Of a stretch of 64,000 nucleotides of DNA, positions 23,791-32,801 are shown piece after piece. The notes under the pieces are model-generated. The model did no database searches, had not been told where the DNA came from, and saw only the letters and a list, made by a program, of their open reading frames with translations. Numbering within the stretch: position 1 is the first letter of the stretch; each line of letters begins with the position of its first letter. Source of the DNA: ZC4RG35 sp964571765. Its GTDB lineage: Bacteria; Actinomycetota; Acidimicrobiia; Spongiisociales; ZC4RG35. The DNA lies in assembly GCA_964571765.1 (NCBI GenBank), contig CAZNDH010000001.1:62001-126000 (forward strand). Direction: 5' to 3'. A program made the translations under genes and the position numbers.

Positions 23791-24936
23791 TCAGAGAGTG
23801 GTCGCTGACTCCTCTTGGGTGGGAGTCAGGCCCAGTTCCTGGGAGCGCTGTACCCATCGGGCGACGTCGCGGGGAGTGATGATCCCGAGAATCTGGCCGT
23901 CGTCGACCACCAACACCCGATCCTGGTCCTGCTCCCGAAGCCTCTCCATGACCCGGTTCATCGGTGTCGCCGGCTCAACGGTGCATGCGTCCTCGAGGTC
24001 GGTCATCGCGCTCCACACCTGACGGACTCCCCACTGGTCCTTGGGGATCTGGCGCACCGCCCTCAGTGTCACCAACCCGGAACGGTCCTCTGAGACCACA
24101 GGGAAAGCCGAATGGTCGTAGCGGAGGAAATATTCGTCGACTGCCTGCTCAACGGTGGTATCGAAGGGGATGCTCACCAGCTCCGGTGTCATCAGATCGG
24201 CGGCGGTGACGTCCTCGAGAAAGGACCGGACCACCACGTCCTGGTCGGCGGCACTCGCCGCCTGGAGCAGGAACCAACCAATGGCCGCCATCCATAGGCC
24301 ACCCAGATCGCCCCGGAACACCGAAAATATCCCGATGGCAATGAGGAGCGAGGCGATCACCCGGCCGCCCCGGGCAGCCCCACGAGTCGCCGAGACGAGA
24401 TTTCCTCTGACCTTCCACAGGATGGAGCGGAGCACCCGCCCCCCGTCCAGGGGGAATCCGGGCAACAGGTTGAACACGCCGAGGAGAAGGTTGAGCCACC
24501 CCAGGTAGCCGAGAGGGAACAGGACCAACGGGCTGAGCACACCTGATCCCAGTGTCACCACCAGCCAGAAGGCCGCGGCCAACAGCAAGCTGGTCAGCGG
24601 TCCCACCACTGCGATCAGGAACTCATCGCGGGGCTTGCTCGCCTCCATCTTCATCTTGCTCACTCCACCGAAGAGGAAGAGCGTGATCCCCTCGACCTCC
24701 ACCCCGAGACGACGGGCCATAACCGAGTGGCTCAGCTCGTGGAGCAGCACCGACCCGAAGAACACCAGGGCGGTCGCCCCGGCCATCACGATGAGAACAC
24801 CCTGGTCGAGATCCTCGAAACGCAAGGCAAACTGGAGGTAGAACGACCAGCTGAAGAGAAAGGCGATCACCAGCCAGGACGGGTCGATGCTGATCTCGAT
24901 CCCAAAAACCCGGCCGATACGGAGACCTTTGATCAT
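23791..24936 (-). CDS. M50 site-2-protease-like metalloprotease with two CBS domains
   Basis: A 381-residue integral membrane protein. The zinc motif HELSH (H66, E67, H70) lies in the second hydrophobic segment, and the third ligand is in NLLPGFPLDGGRVLRS (about residues 155-170), both typical of S2P. The C-terminal 150 residues contain a CBS pair (LMTPELVSIPFDTTVEQAV and PKDQWGVRQV to LGIITPRDVARW) that usually binds adenylates. Such S2P-CBS proteins are widespread; substrates are mostly unknown. It is monocistronic, divergent from the transhydrogenase genes. Confidence 0.92.
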   Translation of the reverse strand: MIKGLRIGRVFGIEISIDPSWLVIAFLFSWSFYLQFALRFEDLDQGVLIVMAGATALVFFGSVLLHELSHSVMARRLGVEVEGITLFLFGGVSKMKMEASKPRDEFLIAVVGPLTSLLLAAAFWLVVTLGSGVLSPLVLFPLGYLGWLNLLLGVFNLLPGFPLDGGRVLRSILWKVRGNLVSATRGAARGGRVIASLLIAIGIFSVFRGDLGGLWMAAIGWFLLQAASAADQDVVVRSFLEDVTAADLMTPELVSIPFDTTVEQAVDEYFLRYDHSAFPVVSEDRSGLVTLRAVRQIPKDQWGVRQVWSAMTDLEDACTVEPATPMNRVMERLREQDQDRVLVVDDGQILGIITPRDVARWVQRSQELGLTPTQEESATTL

Positions 24937-25001
24937 GCGAAGGGACCCAGACGGCTCATTCGAGACGAATCTATCGGCTGCCGTGGGGTAGGGGTGCGGC
25001 T

Positions 25002-25031
25002 TTGGCGCCGGAGCGGGTCGATCCTTAGCCT
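25002..25031 (+). promoter_or_regulatory. Promoter of the pnt operon, probably leaderless
   Basis: TTGGCG (25002-25007), 18-bp spacer, TAGCCT (25026-25031); the pntAA ATG starts 9 nt after the -10 box and no Shine-Dalgarno is present. The spacing is the same as at the his promoter. Confidence 0.5.
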
Positions 25032-25040
25032 TGGCCGGAC

Positions 25041-26174
25041 ATGCGACTTGCCGTCCCAGCCGAGCCGAGGGGAGAGCGTCGCGTCGCGATCACCCCTCAA
25101 GTGGCATTGAGGCTCGTCGAGAGCCGCCACGTTCTCCGGGTGGAGACCGCCGCCGGGTCCGGAGCCGGGTTCAGTGACGAGCAGTACCGCGATGCCGGAG
25201 CCGATGTGACCCCCGACCCCTTTGCTGGGACCGAGGTCGTCCTGGTGGTCGGACCTCCCACCCTCGACCAGGTCGGTCAGGTGCCAGAAGAGGCCACTCT
25301 GATCGGCTTCCTCGACCCTTTTGGCAACCCCGACCTGATCCGACTGCTCACCGACCGGAGGATCACCTCGTTCGCCATGGAGGCCATCCCCCGTTCTACG
25401 GTGGCCCAGGGCATGGACGCCCTCTCCTCGCAGGCCACCGCCGCCGGCTATGCCGCGGTCCTGGCCGCGGCCGGCGCCTCCCCGAGGATCTTCCCCATGC
25501 TCACCACCGCGGCTGGAACCATCCCCCCGGCCAAGGTCCTCGTCCTCGGTGCAGGGGTCGCTGGCCTGCACGCCATCGCCAACTCCCGGCGTCTGGGAGC
25601 GGTGGTGTCCGCCTACGACATCCGGCCCGAAGTCAAGGAGCAGATCGAGAGCCTTGGCGCCCGGTTCATCCCGGCACCGGTCGACGAGTCGGCAGCCACC
25701 GCCTCAGGCTATGCCAAGGAAGTCTCCGACGAGACCCAAAGACGGCAGATGGACGCCCTGGCGCCCCATGTCGCCGCGGCAGACGTGGTGATAACCACCG
25801 CCCAGGTCCCGGGACAGCCCGCCCCTCTCCTCATCTCCCGGGAGATGGTCGAGGCGATGAGCCCCGGATCGGTGATCGTCGACGTGGCTGCACCCGGAGG
25901 AGGCAACTGCGAGATCACCGAGCCGGGACGGACGGTCACTCACAATGGGGTTACCGTCCTCGGCCCGCTCGACCTCGCCGGGCGGGTGGCCGTTGACGCC
26001 AGCCACATGTATGCCCGAAACGTGGTCGCCTTCCTCGAGCGGTTGACCGACGAGGAAGCCAGGCTCGCCCCGGATTTCGACGACGAAGTCACCTCCGAGG
26101 CCTGCATCACCCGTGAGGGACGGGTGGTGCACCCGGTGGTCCGCCGACTCCACCACCTGGATGAGGAACCGTGA
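25041..26174 (+). CDS. pntAA: Proton-translocating NAD(P) transhydrogenase, alpha-1 subunit
   Basis: The 377-residue soluble NAD(H)-binding domain I. It begins with AVPAEPRGERRVAITPQ, has the DALSSQATAAGYAAVL segment, the Rossmann nucleotide loop KVLVLGAGVAGLHAIANSR, the acidic AYDIRPEVKEQIESLGARF, and VIVDVAAPGGGNCEITEPG. It matches the three-subunit bacterial form in which the alpha chain is split. With PntAB and PntB it couples proton entry to NADPH formation. Its stop overlaps the pntAB GTG by 4 bases. Confidence 0.94.
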   Translation: MRLAVPAEPRGERRVAITPQVALRLVESRHVLRVETAAGSGAGFSDEQYRDAGADVTPDPFAGTEVVLVVGPPTLDQVGQVPEEATLIGFLDPFGNPDLIRLLTDRRITSFAMEAIPRSTVAQGMDALSSQATAAGYAAVLAAAGASPRIFPMLTTAAGTIPPAKVLVLGAGVAGLHAIANSRRLGAVVSAYDIRPEVKEQIESLGARFIPAPVDESAATASGYAKEVSDETQRRQMDALAPHVAAADVVITTAQVPGQPAPLLISREMVEAMSPGSVIVDVAAPGGGNCEITEPGRTVTHNGVTVLGPLDLAGRVAVDASHMYARNVVAFLERLTDEEARLAPDFDDEVTSEACITREGRVVHPVVRRLHHLDEEP

Positions 26175-26479
26175 GCCCGCTGATCGTGGGGGTCACCGTG
26201 TTCGTCCTCGCTGCCTTCGTCGGACTCGAGGTGATCTCCAAGGTGCCCCGGACCCTCCACACCCCGCTGATGTCGGGGGCCAACGCCATCTCCGGGATCA
26301 CGGTCATTGGTGCGGTCACCGCAGCCGGCGTGGGAGCGACTCCCCTGGCCCAGGTCCTCGGGTTCCTCGCGGTGGTCACCGCCACCATCAACGTGGTCGG
26401 CGGGTTCCTGGTCACGGATCGGATGCTGGGCATGTTCCGCCGTCCCACTTCGAAGCGTGCAGAAGACGACGAGGCATGA
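26171..26479 (+). CDS. pntAB: NAD(P) transhydrogenase, alpha-2 membrane subunit
   Basis: A 102-residue membrane protein with three hydrophobic segments and the signature VPRTLHTPLMSGANAISGI, which marks the domain II part of split alpha subunits. It ends with a charged tail, as usual. The GTG start overlaps pntAA, and its TGA overlaps the pntB ATG (ATGA). Confidence 0.93.
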   Translation: MSPLIVGVTVFVLAAFVGLEVISKVPRTLHTPLMSGANAISGITVIGAVTAAGVGATPLAQVLGFLAVVTATINVVGGFLVTDRMLGMFRRPTSKRAEDDEA

Positions 26480-27843
26480 CCGAGATCCTCTACCTGGGTT
26501 GCGCGGTCGCCTTCATCGTCGGCCTCAAGCGACTCAGCGGCCCCCGCACCGCCCGATCGGGGAACATGATGGCCGCCACCGGAATGCTGGTGGCCATCGT
26601 GGTCACCCTGGTCGATCAGGAGATCGTCGACTGGAGGATCGTCCTCGGTGGCCTGGCCCTGGGAGCGGCCATCGGCGCCTGGGCGGCTCTCAGGGTGCAG
26701 ATGACCGCCATGCCTCAGATGGTCGCACTCCTCAACGGATTCGGTGGCATCGCCTCTGCTCTGGTCGCCGCCGAGGTTGTGGTGTCGACCGGACTGGTCA
26801 CGGTGGCCACCGAGACAAGCGTGACCATTCTGGTTTCCACGTTGATCGGAGCGGTCACCTTCACCGGGAGCCTGGTGGCCTTCGCCAAGCTCCAGGGTCT
26901 GGTAGGAGGGAGCCCTTTCCTCTACCCCGGTCAGAGGGCGATCAACGCCCTTCTCGCCCTCACCGTGTTCGGACTGGCGATCTGGGCGCTGGTGGCCGGG
27001 TCGACCTCCGGCTACTGGCTGATGGCGGCGGCGGCCCTGGTCGTCGGGATCCTCGGCGTTGTTCCCATCGGTGGTGCCGACATGCCGGTGGTGATCTCCT
27101 TGCTCAACTCGTTCTCCGGGCTGGCTGCATCGGCAGCGGGCTTCGTGATCTCCAACAACGCCCTGATCATCGGGGGCGCCCTGGTCGGGGCGGCCGGGCT
27201 GATCCTCACCATCCAGATGACCGAGGCCATGAACCGCTCGCTGGCCAACGTGCTCTTCGCCGGCTTCGGAGCAGTGGGCCCGGGTGGCCCGACAGCCGGA
27301 CTCTCCGGCCGACCGGTCAATGACGCCGACGCCGACGACGTGGCGATCGCCCTGGGGTACGCCGATCGGGTGATGATCGTCCCCGGGTACGGACTGGCGG
27401 TGGCCCAGGCCCAACATGCCGCCCGCGACCTGGCCACCGCTCTCGAGGAGCGGGGGGCCGTCGTGCACTTCGCCATCCACCCGGTGGCGGGGAGGATGCC
27501 TGGGCACATGAACGTGCTACTCGCCGAGGCCGACGTCCCCTATGAGCAGTTGCTCGATCTGGAACAGGCCGACCCCCAGATGCCCCAGACCGACGCGGTG
27601 CTCATCCTCGGGGCCAACGACGTGGTCAACCCGTCGGCCCGTGACGACCCGGCATCGCCCATATACGGGATGCCGATCCTCAACGCCGACCGGGCCGGGC
27701 GGGTCATCGTGGTCAAGCGGAGCCTCTCCCCCGGCTTCGCCGGCATCGACAACCCCCTCTTCTACAACGACAACACCCTGATGTTCTTTGCCGATGCCAA
27801 GGAGGCCTTGGAGCGGATCCTGATCGCTCTCCAGGAGATGTGA
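26476..27843 (+). CDS. pntB: NAD(P) transhydrogenase, beta subunit
   Basis: A 455-residue protein with about eight to nine transmembrane segments (GLKRLSGPRTARSGN, PQMVALLNGFGGIASALVA, DMPVVISLLNSFSGLAASAAGF) and the C-terminal NADP(H)-binding domain III starting near residue 290 (VMIVPGYGLAVAQAQHA, FAIHPVAGRMPGHMNVLLAEA, ILGANDVVNPSAR, VIVVKRSL). The frame is open upstream only as a pntAB shadow; the ATGA overlap fixes the start. It converges on the next gene with a 2-bp gap. Confidence 0.95.
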   Translation: MTEILYLGCAVAFIVGLKRLSGPRTARSGNMMAATGMLVAIVVTLVDQEIVDWRIVLGGLALGAAIGAWAALRVQMTAMPQMVALLNGFGGIASALVAAEVVVSTGLVTVATETSVTILVSTLIGAVTFTGSLVAFAKLQGLVGGSPFLYPGQRAINALLALTVFGLAIWALVAGSTSGYWLMAAAALVVGILGVVPIGGADMPVVISLLNSFSGLAASAAGFVISNNALIIGGALVGAAGLILTIQMTEAMNRSLANVLFAGFGAVGPGGPTAGLSGRPVNDADADDVAIALGYADRVMIVPGYGLAVAQAQHAARDLATALEERGAVVHFAIHPVAGRMPGHMNVLLAEADVPYEQLLDLEQADPQMPQTDAVLILGANDVVNPSARDDPASPIYGMPILNADRAGRVIVVKRSLSPGFAGIDNPLFYNDNTLMFFADAKEALERILIALQEM

Positions 27844-27845
27844 GG

Positions 27846-28502
27846 TCAGCCGATCGATCTGCGCCGCAGCATCGCGTTGTTCTTCCAGTTGCCGGCGTTG
27901 TGCCATAGCCGCTTCCGATCGACCTTGACCAGCTCCTGGGTGGGTCGCTCGTCGGAGCCGAGTTGGGTGGCCAGCGCCTTGAGGGTGTGCCGCCACATCC
28001 AGTCCTCACCCTTTCCCATCCCGAAGACGAACCCGATATCCCAGATCGGGTCGCTTGCCCGGATCAGGAGCTGCACTTCGGCGATCGACCCGTTGTCGGT
28101 GGGTGCCGCCGAGAAGGTGATCCACCCGGCGAAGGGGTGGCCTTCCGGGGTCATGAAGCTGAATGAGGTGTCGTCGGCGTAGATCACCACCACCCCGGTC
28201 GAGAGCACCTGCATCGAGTCGATCGATCCGACCTCCCCCGGTTTGATCCCGGCGACGGGTGCGTTGAACTTGCTTATCGAGGGCCAGAAGTCGCCGTAGT
28301 TGGCCTTCCAGGTGGAGATCACCGCCGCCGGGTCGTGTCCGGGGATCCCGATGCGATATGTCTTCTGCCACAACGCTCCGAAGCCCTGCTGGGGTCCGTT
28401 GAGCCTCCGTCCTTCCAGATGCCCCGCCGCCCCGGTTATGGCCTCGATGGGCTGAGCCCACGCCCTCCCATCGTCTTCGCTGTTGTTTTCGCCGTTCGAC
28501 AT
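27846..28502 (-). CDS. Hypothetical protein, possibly DUF1990-like
   Basis: A 218-residue soluble protein without signal or membrane segments. The middle, SFSFMTPEGHPFAGWITFSA followed by VQLLIRASDPIWDIGFVFGM, recalls DUF1990 or START-like lipid-binding folds, but I cannot assign a family with confidence. The C-terminus is basic (RKRLWHNAGNWKNN). The start is uncertain: ATG 28502 lacks a ribosome site, and a GTG at 28544 would overlap the stop of the preceding sensor gene by 8 bases. It follows three membrane-sensor genes on the same strand and may belong to their transcript. Confidence 0.6.
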   Translation of the reverse strand: MSNGENNSEDDGRAWAQPIEAITGAAGHLEGRRLNGPQQGFGALWQKTYRIGIPGHDPAAVISTWKANYGDFWPSISKFNAPVAGIKPGEVGSIDSMQVLSTGVVVIYADDTSFSFMTPEGHPFAGWITFSAAPTDNGSIAEVQLLIRASDPIWDIGFVFGMGKGEDWMWRHTLKALATQLGSDERPTQELVKVDRKRLWHNAGNWKNNAMLRRRSIG

Positions 28503-28536
28503 GGCGTCATTGGACGACCCGGCCGCTACTGCAGCG

Positions 28537-29709
28537 TTACGCACCCGTTCCGGTATCGCCGGCCAGCCACACCGTCACCGACTCGGGGGAGAACACTTCC
28601 GACACCATGGACTCGGCGCGGGCGGTCACCTCCTCCAGATCCAGAGACCCCCGCAACTCCTCGGCGACCCGGGCCACCACCACCGAGGCGTCATAACGCG
28701 ACCTGAAAAACCTTCGGTCTACCACCCGCTGCACCCGCCGCACCAGAGGCAGGAAAGCCAACGCCACCACCAGGGTCGACACCGCCACCGGCAGATCACC
28801 CTCCACCGGGAACAGCTCGCGCAGACCGACCACCAGACCGGCGTAGGCCAACCCCAACACGCCCACAACCAACAGGTAGGTCACGGTCCGGGACATCAGC
28901 CGGTCGATCTCGAACAGCCGGTATCGGAGCACCGCGGCCACTATCGAAAGAGGGATGATGCTGAAGGTGAGCAGGAAGAGGTTCTGCGCTACCGGCCGGT
29001 CGCCGAGCACATACCTCCCCACCGGGGTGAACGACAGGAGAACCAGACCGGCCACGATGCCCAGAGCCAGGGCCACCCATTTGATCTGCTGCCTCTCCAC
29101 CACGGTGGCATGGCGAATACGCGCCACCACAGATGCAACGGCACCCACGATCCCCACTGCGAGCGTGGGATTGACGATCCACCATGTCGCCGATTCGTCG
29201 CCCAACACTTGCTCCCAAGGCAGGGTGAGGGTTTCGACGCTGGCCCCGATCAAGCCACCGACCATCCCCACTCCGGCGACGACTGCCACCCACCTCCACA
29301 CCGGCGTGGGAGGTCGTCCGGTGGGGAACAGCAGAGGGAGGATCACCGCCAGCAGGAACAGCACCGGAACCCAGGCGAACCCGATCCACACCGCCACGAG
29401 CCGGCCCAATACACCGAGTTCGACACCCTCGACCTGGCGGGCATCGAGGACCAGGGCGATCCAGATGTTGCTCAGGCACAGACCGATTCCGAGCAGGACC
29501 CAGCCGACACGGTTGCCCGTCCGCCACACCACGAACCCTCCGGTCGCGGCAAACACCAAGCCGATCGCTGTAGACACCAGCACTTGCGACTGAACTGGCA
29601 GATCGGTCGTGGTGAGGAAACCGGAGAACGGCCAGATGGCGGCCACCAGCGAAGTCGCGCTGAGCGCCACACCACCCGCAGAAGCCACCCGGGCTACTCG
29701 GCCAGCCAT
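28537..29709 (-). CDS. Membrane sensor, paralogue 3, no kinase domain
   Basis: A 390-residue protein with about eight hydrophobic segments, then a conserved C-terminal block of about 130 residues: YRLFEIDRLMSRTVTYLL, one more helix pair, a coiled-coil-like QRVVDRRFFRSRYDA and RVAEELRGSLDLEEVTARA leading into a GAF-like start. The block resembles the sensor half of actinobacterial 7TM histidine kinases, which normally continue into GAF and kinase domains; here the protein stops after VTVWLAGDTGTGA. The N-terminal helices differ from the two neighbours. 277 bases of its 3' part are identical to the next gene upstream. Its ATG overlaps that gene by 16 bases. Confidence 0.75.
   Translation of the reverse strand: MAGRVARVASAGGVALSATSLVAAIWPFSGFLTTTDLPVQSQVLVSTAIGLVFAATGGFVVWRTGNRVGWVLLGIGLCLSNIWIALVLDARQVEGVELGVLGRLVAVWIGFAWVPVLFLLAVILPLLFPTGRPPTPVWRWVAVVAGVGMVGGLIGASVETLTLPWEQVLGDESATWWIVNPTLAVGIVGAVASVVARIRHATVVERQQIKWVALALGIVAGLVLLSFTPVGRYVLGDRPVAQNLFLLTFSIIPLSIVAAVLRYRLFEIDRLMSRTVTYLLVVGVLGLAYAGLVVGLRELFPVEGDLPVAVSTLVVALAFLPLVRRVQRVVDRRFFRSRYDASVVVARVAEELRGSLDLEEVTARAESMVSEVFSPESVTVWLAGDTGTGA
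28670..28946 (-). repeat. 277-bp identical direct repeat, copy 1
   Basis: Identical base for base to 29809-30085, at an offset of 1139. It covers the conserved C-terminal block of two membrane-sensor paralogues. Identity stops sharply at a mismatch on each side. Confidence 0.95.
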
Positions 29710-30854
29710 ACCGTCACCGACTCGGGGGAGAACACCTCGGACACCACCGTCTCGGCCCGGGCGGTCACATCCTCGAGATCCAACGAACCCCGCAACTCCT
29801 CGGCGACTCGGGCCACCACCACCGAGGCGTCATAACGCGACCTGAAAAACCTTCGGTCTACCACCCGCTGCACCCGCCGCACCAGAGGCAGGAAAGCCAA
29901 CGCCACCACCAGGGTCGACACCGCCACCGGCAGATCACCCTCCACCGGGAACAGCTCGCGCAGACCGACCACCAGACCGGCGTAGGCCAACCCCAACACG
30001 CCCACAACCAACAGGTAGGTCACGGTCCGGGACATCAGCCGGTCGATCTCGAACAGCCGGTATCGGAGCACCGCGGCCACTATCGCCGTCGGGAGAGCCC
30101 AGAAACCGGCTATTACAACTACTCCGAGGAGCGCGTCACTGACCGTCATCCCCACACCCGTCAGGGGAGAAGAGATGACCGCGAAGAGGGCGATCAGGAA
30201 GAGCGCTCCGGCGATGAAGACTTTTATCTGCGCCCGCTCAACTCCGGTCGACCGACGGAAGCGAGTCACGAGCACTACCACTCCGACCACTCCACCGACA
30301 ACCACCACGGCGAACAGGGCACTGACAAGCCCGACGATCCAGACAGGCCCGACACCCAAGGGGTTGTCCCGTAGAGGGAGCCTGTCGATCCCAGCGCTGA
30401 CATCGAGCGAGCCGGGGCGAATCAGAAGGAACAGCGGCATCACGATCAGCGTCATCACCGTCACCCACCTCAGGGTCAAGCGCGGCCAACCGGGAAGCGT
30501 CTCACCGGTGGGGAAGACATAGAGCAGTGCCACCATCCCCCAGAAGGTCACCACCACACTTGCCGACACCAGGAGTTCGAGATAGGGGCTCCACCAGGCA
30601 TCGAACCAGGTCATCGCCATCCATCCGCCCAGAAACGAGAATCCCGCCGCGGCGCCGATCGCCAGGAGCACCCTCCCTACCCGATTCCCCGGGCGCTGAA
30701 TGAGGATGAGGGAGGCGGCCAGGGGGAATGGCATCAAACCCAATGGCCACACCCAGTCATCGGGGTTGGTCGACGCCGGGATGATCACCTCGAGGAGGAT
30801 GGCCCCGGTGGCGACGGCGGCCCACCCGAGATGGAGGACCACACGACGGCTCAT
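29694..30854 (-). CDS. Membrane sensor, paralogue 2, no kinase domain
   Basis: A 386-residue relative of its neighbours. About eight hydrophobic segments, then the same C-terminal block (YRLFEIDRLMSRTVTYLL to GSLDLEDVTARA) and an end at VTVWLAE, just where a GAF and kinase module would follow in true histidine kinases. The linker RRSTGVERAQIKVF resembles the RQQLKWL element seen in the others. Signal and partner are unknown; the shared operon with PP2C, STAS and HATPase genes suggests input to that pathway. Its ATG overlaps the paralogue 1 stop by 4 bases. Confidence 0.75.
   Translation of the reverse strand: MSRRVVLHLGWAAVATGAILLEVIIPASTNPDDWVWPLGLMPFPLAASLILIQRPGNRVGRVLLAIGAAAGFSFLGGWMAMTWFDAWWSPYLELLVSASVVVTFWGMVALLYVFPTGETLPGWPRLTLRWVTVMTLIVMPLFLLIRPGSLDVSAGIDRLPLRDNPLGVGPVWIVGLVSALFAVVVVGGVVGVVVLVTRFRRSTGVERAQIKVFIAGALFLIALFAVISSPLTGVGMTVSDALLGVVVIAGFWALPTAIVAAVLRYRLFEIDRLMSRTVTYLLVVGVLGLAYAGLVVGLRELFPVEGDLPVAVSTLVVALAFLPLVRRVQRVVDRRFFRSRYDASVVVARVAEELRGSLDLEDVTARAETVVSEVFSPESVTVWLAE
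29809..30085 (-). repeat. 277-bp identical direct repeat, copy 2
   Basis: Partner of 28670-28946. A third, diverged copy lies at about 30950-31240 in paralogue 1 with many synonymous differences. Confidence 0.95.
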
Positions 30855-32053
30855 CGGCCGTGCTCGACGACCCAGATGGCCAGGGTCTCGGGGGAGAACA
30901 CCTCGGACACCACCGTCTTGGCTCGGGCGGTCACCTCATCCAGATCCAACGAACCCCGCAACTCCTCGGCGACCCTGGCCACCACCAAAGCCGCGTCATA
31001 ACGCGACCTGAAGAACCGCCGGTCCACCACCCGCTGCACCCGGCGCACCAGTGGCAGGAAGGCCAGCGCCACCACCAGGGTCGACACCGCCACCGGTAGA
31101 TCCCCCTCCACCGGGAACAACTCACGCAGACCGACCACCAGACCGGCATAAGCCAACGCCAAGAGACCCATCACCACCAGGTATGTCACCGTGCGGGAGA
31201 CCAAACGGTCGATTTCGAACAGGCGGTAGCGCAGGACAGCGATTCCGATCGCCACCGGGATGACCCAGATGGAGAGGGCGAAGGCCAGATCGACCAGCGG
31301 GTCGAGTGCATCGCCTGACGCCGGGCCCATGGCGACCGCCGAGAAGGTGGCGACGAACAAGGCGACGGCGGACAGCAACCACTTCAGCTGCTGGCGCTCG
31401 GCGGCGCCAGCCCGCCGGTATCGGACCGCCATCCCGACCACACCTGCGATGGCCAGGATGAGCAGGCCCGCGGTCCAGATGGCGTTGAAGACCACGCCGA
31501 AGAACCCCTCGGGTATGAACCCGATCGGGTTGGGCACGGTCCAGGACCCGTGCCCCAGCTCCCGGGCGAGGGCGCCGGTGACGAGGAGAAAGACGATCAT
31601 CGAGAGCTCGAGCCGGACCAGCCAATTCCATCGATCGGACAAGAGCCGCCCCGTGGGGAAAACCAGTAAGAGGTGGAATAGGGGGAAGATGAGCCCCATC
31701 CAGCTGATGCTGGCTGCCCACAGCGTGAGGAGCACCAGGAACCCGACTTCAGGTGGTGGGCCGTCGCCGGCGCCGATGACCATGGCGAACAAGGGATCCA
31801 ACACCGTGATGAGTGCCGGGAGGAAGAGCAGCCAGCCGATGACGTTGCGTGGTTGTCTGGAGACGATGATCGCCGCCACCAGGGCGAACGGCAAGGGGAG
31901 CAAAGCCCAGCTGCCCAGCGCCATGGCTTCGGCGACCGTGCGCGGCTGTGCCGGATCGACGATCCATTGGAAGATCACGCCAACGACCACCAGCCCTGCG
32001 GCCAGCCACACCAGTCGACCTGACAGGGGTGTTGGGTGACCTTTCCCCATCAT
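30851..32053 (-). CDS. Membrane sensor, paralogue 1, no kinase domain
   Basis: A 400-residue protein with about nine hydrophobic segments, FPLFHLLLVFPTGRLLSDRW between helices, the cytoplasmic RYRRAGAAERQQLKWLL linker, and the conserved block YRLFEIDRLVSRTVTYLV to GSLDLDEVTARA ending in LAIWVVEHGR. Same truncated-kinase architecture as its two neighbours. The paired ATG codons at 32053/32050 follow a GGGGGAA ribosome site; I choose the first. It is the first sensor gene downstream of the STAS genes (80-bp gap). Confidence 0.77.
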   Translation of the reverse strand: MMGKGHPTPLSGRLVWLAAGLVVVGVIFQWIVDPAQPRTVAEAMALGSWALLPLPFALVAAIIVSRQPRNVIGWLLFLPALITVLDPLFAMVIGAGDGPPPEVGFLVLLTLWAASISWMGLIFPLFHLLLVFPTGRLLSDRWNWLVRLELSMIVFLLVTGALARELGHGSWTVPNPIGFIPEGFFGVVFNAIWTAGLLILAIAGVVGMAVRYRRAGAAERQQLKWLLSAVALFVATFSAVAMGPASGDALDPLVDLAFALSIWVIPVAIGIAVLRYRLFEIDRLVSRTVTYLVVMGLLALAYAGLVVGLRELFPVEGDLPVAVSTLVVALAFLPLVRRVQRVVDRRFFRSRYDAALVVARVAEELRGSLDLDEVTARAKTVVSEVFSPETLAIWVVEHGR

Positions 32054-32133
32054 CGGATTCCCCCGGAGGCGGCACGGCCCCAAACGCGGATCCCTGCCTC
32101 ACCAGTGGTAGGAAGAGGATCCAGCACCTCGGG

Positions 32134-32457
32134 TCACTCAGTGAGTGCCTGGGCGGCGTCGGCGTAGACGGGGATCGCTTCGTCGAGCCTGGTTAGCGAG
32201 AAGATCTCCCGGTAGTGGTCGTCGAGCCCGCATGCCACCAGCCGGACACCGGCGCGCTGGGCCCGGACCAGAGTGGTCACCAGCAGACCGATCCCGGTGC
32301 TGTTCATGTAGCCGAGTCTCGAGAAGTCGAGGACGACAGTCCCGTGGTCCTTCGCCGCCTCGAAGGCGGCCCCGAGGGCCTCCTCGGCGGCGGCGGTGAG
32401 GTCGCCCGACAGGGAGATGACTCCCCCATCGACTTCGGTGATCAGGTCTGTGCTCAT
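32134..32457 (-). CDS. STAS-domain anti-sigma factor antagonist
   Basis: A 107-residue single STAS domain. The phosphorylatable serine lies in the signature VVLDFSRLGYMNSTGIGLLV (S53), the position phosphorylated by RsbW-type kinases. The ATG has a good ribosome site (GGAGGAAGGGA) and overlaps the preceding STAS stop by 4 bases. It is probably a substrate of the HATPase and PP2C domains of the protein encoded two genes upstream. Confidence 0.9.
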   Translation of the reverse strand: MSTDLITEVDGGVISLSGDLTAAAEEALGAAFEAAKDHGTVVLDFSRLGYMNSTGIGLLVTTLVRAQRAGVRLVACGLDDHYREIFSLTRLDEAIPVYADAAQALTE

Positions 32458-32801
32458 TCCCTTCCTCCACTCGCTACGGCTAGAGCCGCTTCTTGATCGT
32501 CGGTGACGGCGATGAACTGGTCGAGATGGGTTATCTCGAACACATGCCGGTAGTGGTCGTCCAGCCCTATGGCGGCCACCGCCGTCCCCCCGCCGCCGGC
32601 CGCACTGACCAGGCGGACCAACAGCGCCAGACCGCTCGACGAGATGAACCCTGTCCCGGCGAAGTCGAGGACCACCCCTTCAACGCCGGCCAGAGAGCCC
32701 TCGAGCTTGGAGAGGGGTGCATCGGCATCGCGGTCCAGGTCGCCCGCGAGACGAGCCAGCAGCACCGGGCCTGCCATCTCCGTGGTGATCCTCAGGCTCA
32801 T
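32454..32801 (-). CDS. STAS-domain anti-sigma factor antagonist
   Basis: A 115-residue STAS protein with the antagonist motif VVLDFAGTGFISSSGLALLV, containing three serines at the phosphorylation position, and the shared tail GLDDHYRHVFEITHLDQFI that is nearly the same as in the neighbour (GLDDHYREIFSLTRLDEAI). The two are therefore probably tandem duplicates. The ATG at 32801 follows AAGGAGGATCG and overlaps the PP2C-HATPase stop by 4 bases. Confidence 0.9.
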   Translation of the reverse strand: MSLRITTEMAGPVLLARLAGDLDRDADAPLSKLEGSLAGVEGVVLDFAGTGFISSSGLALLVRLVSAAGGGGTAVAAIGLDDHYRHVFEITHLDQFIAVTDDQEAALAVASGGRE

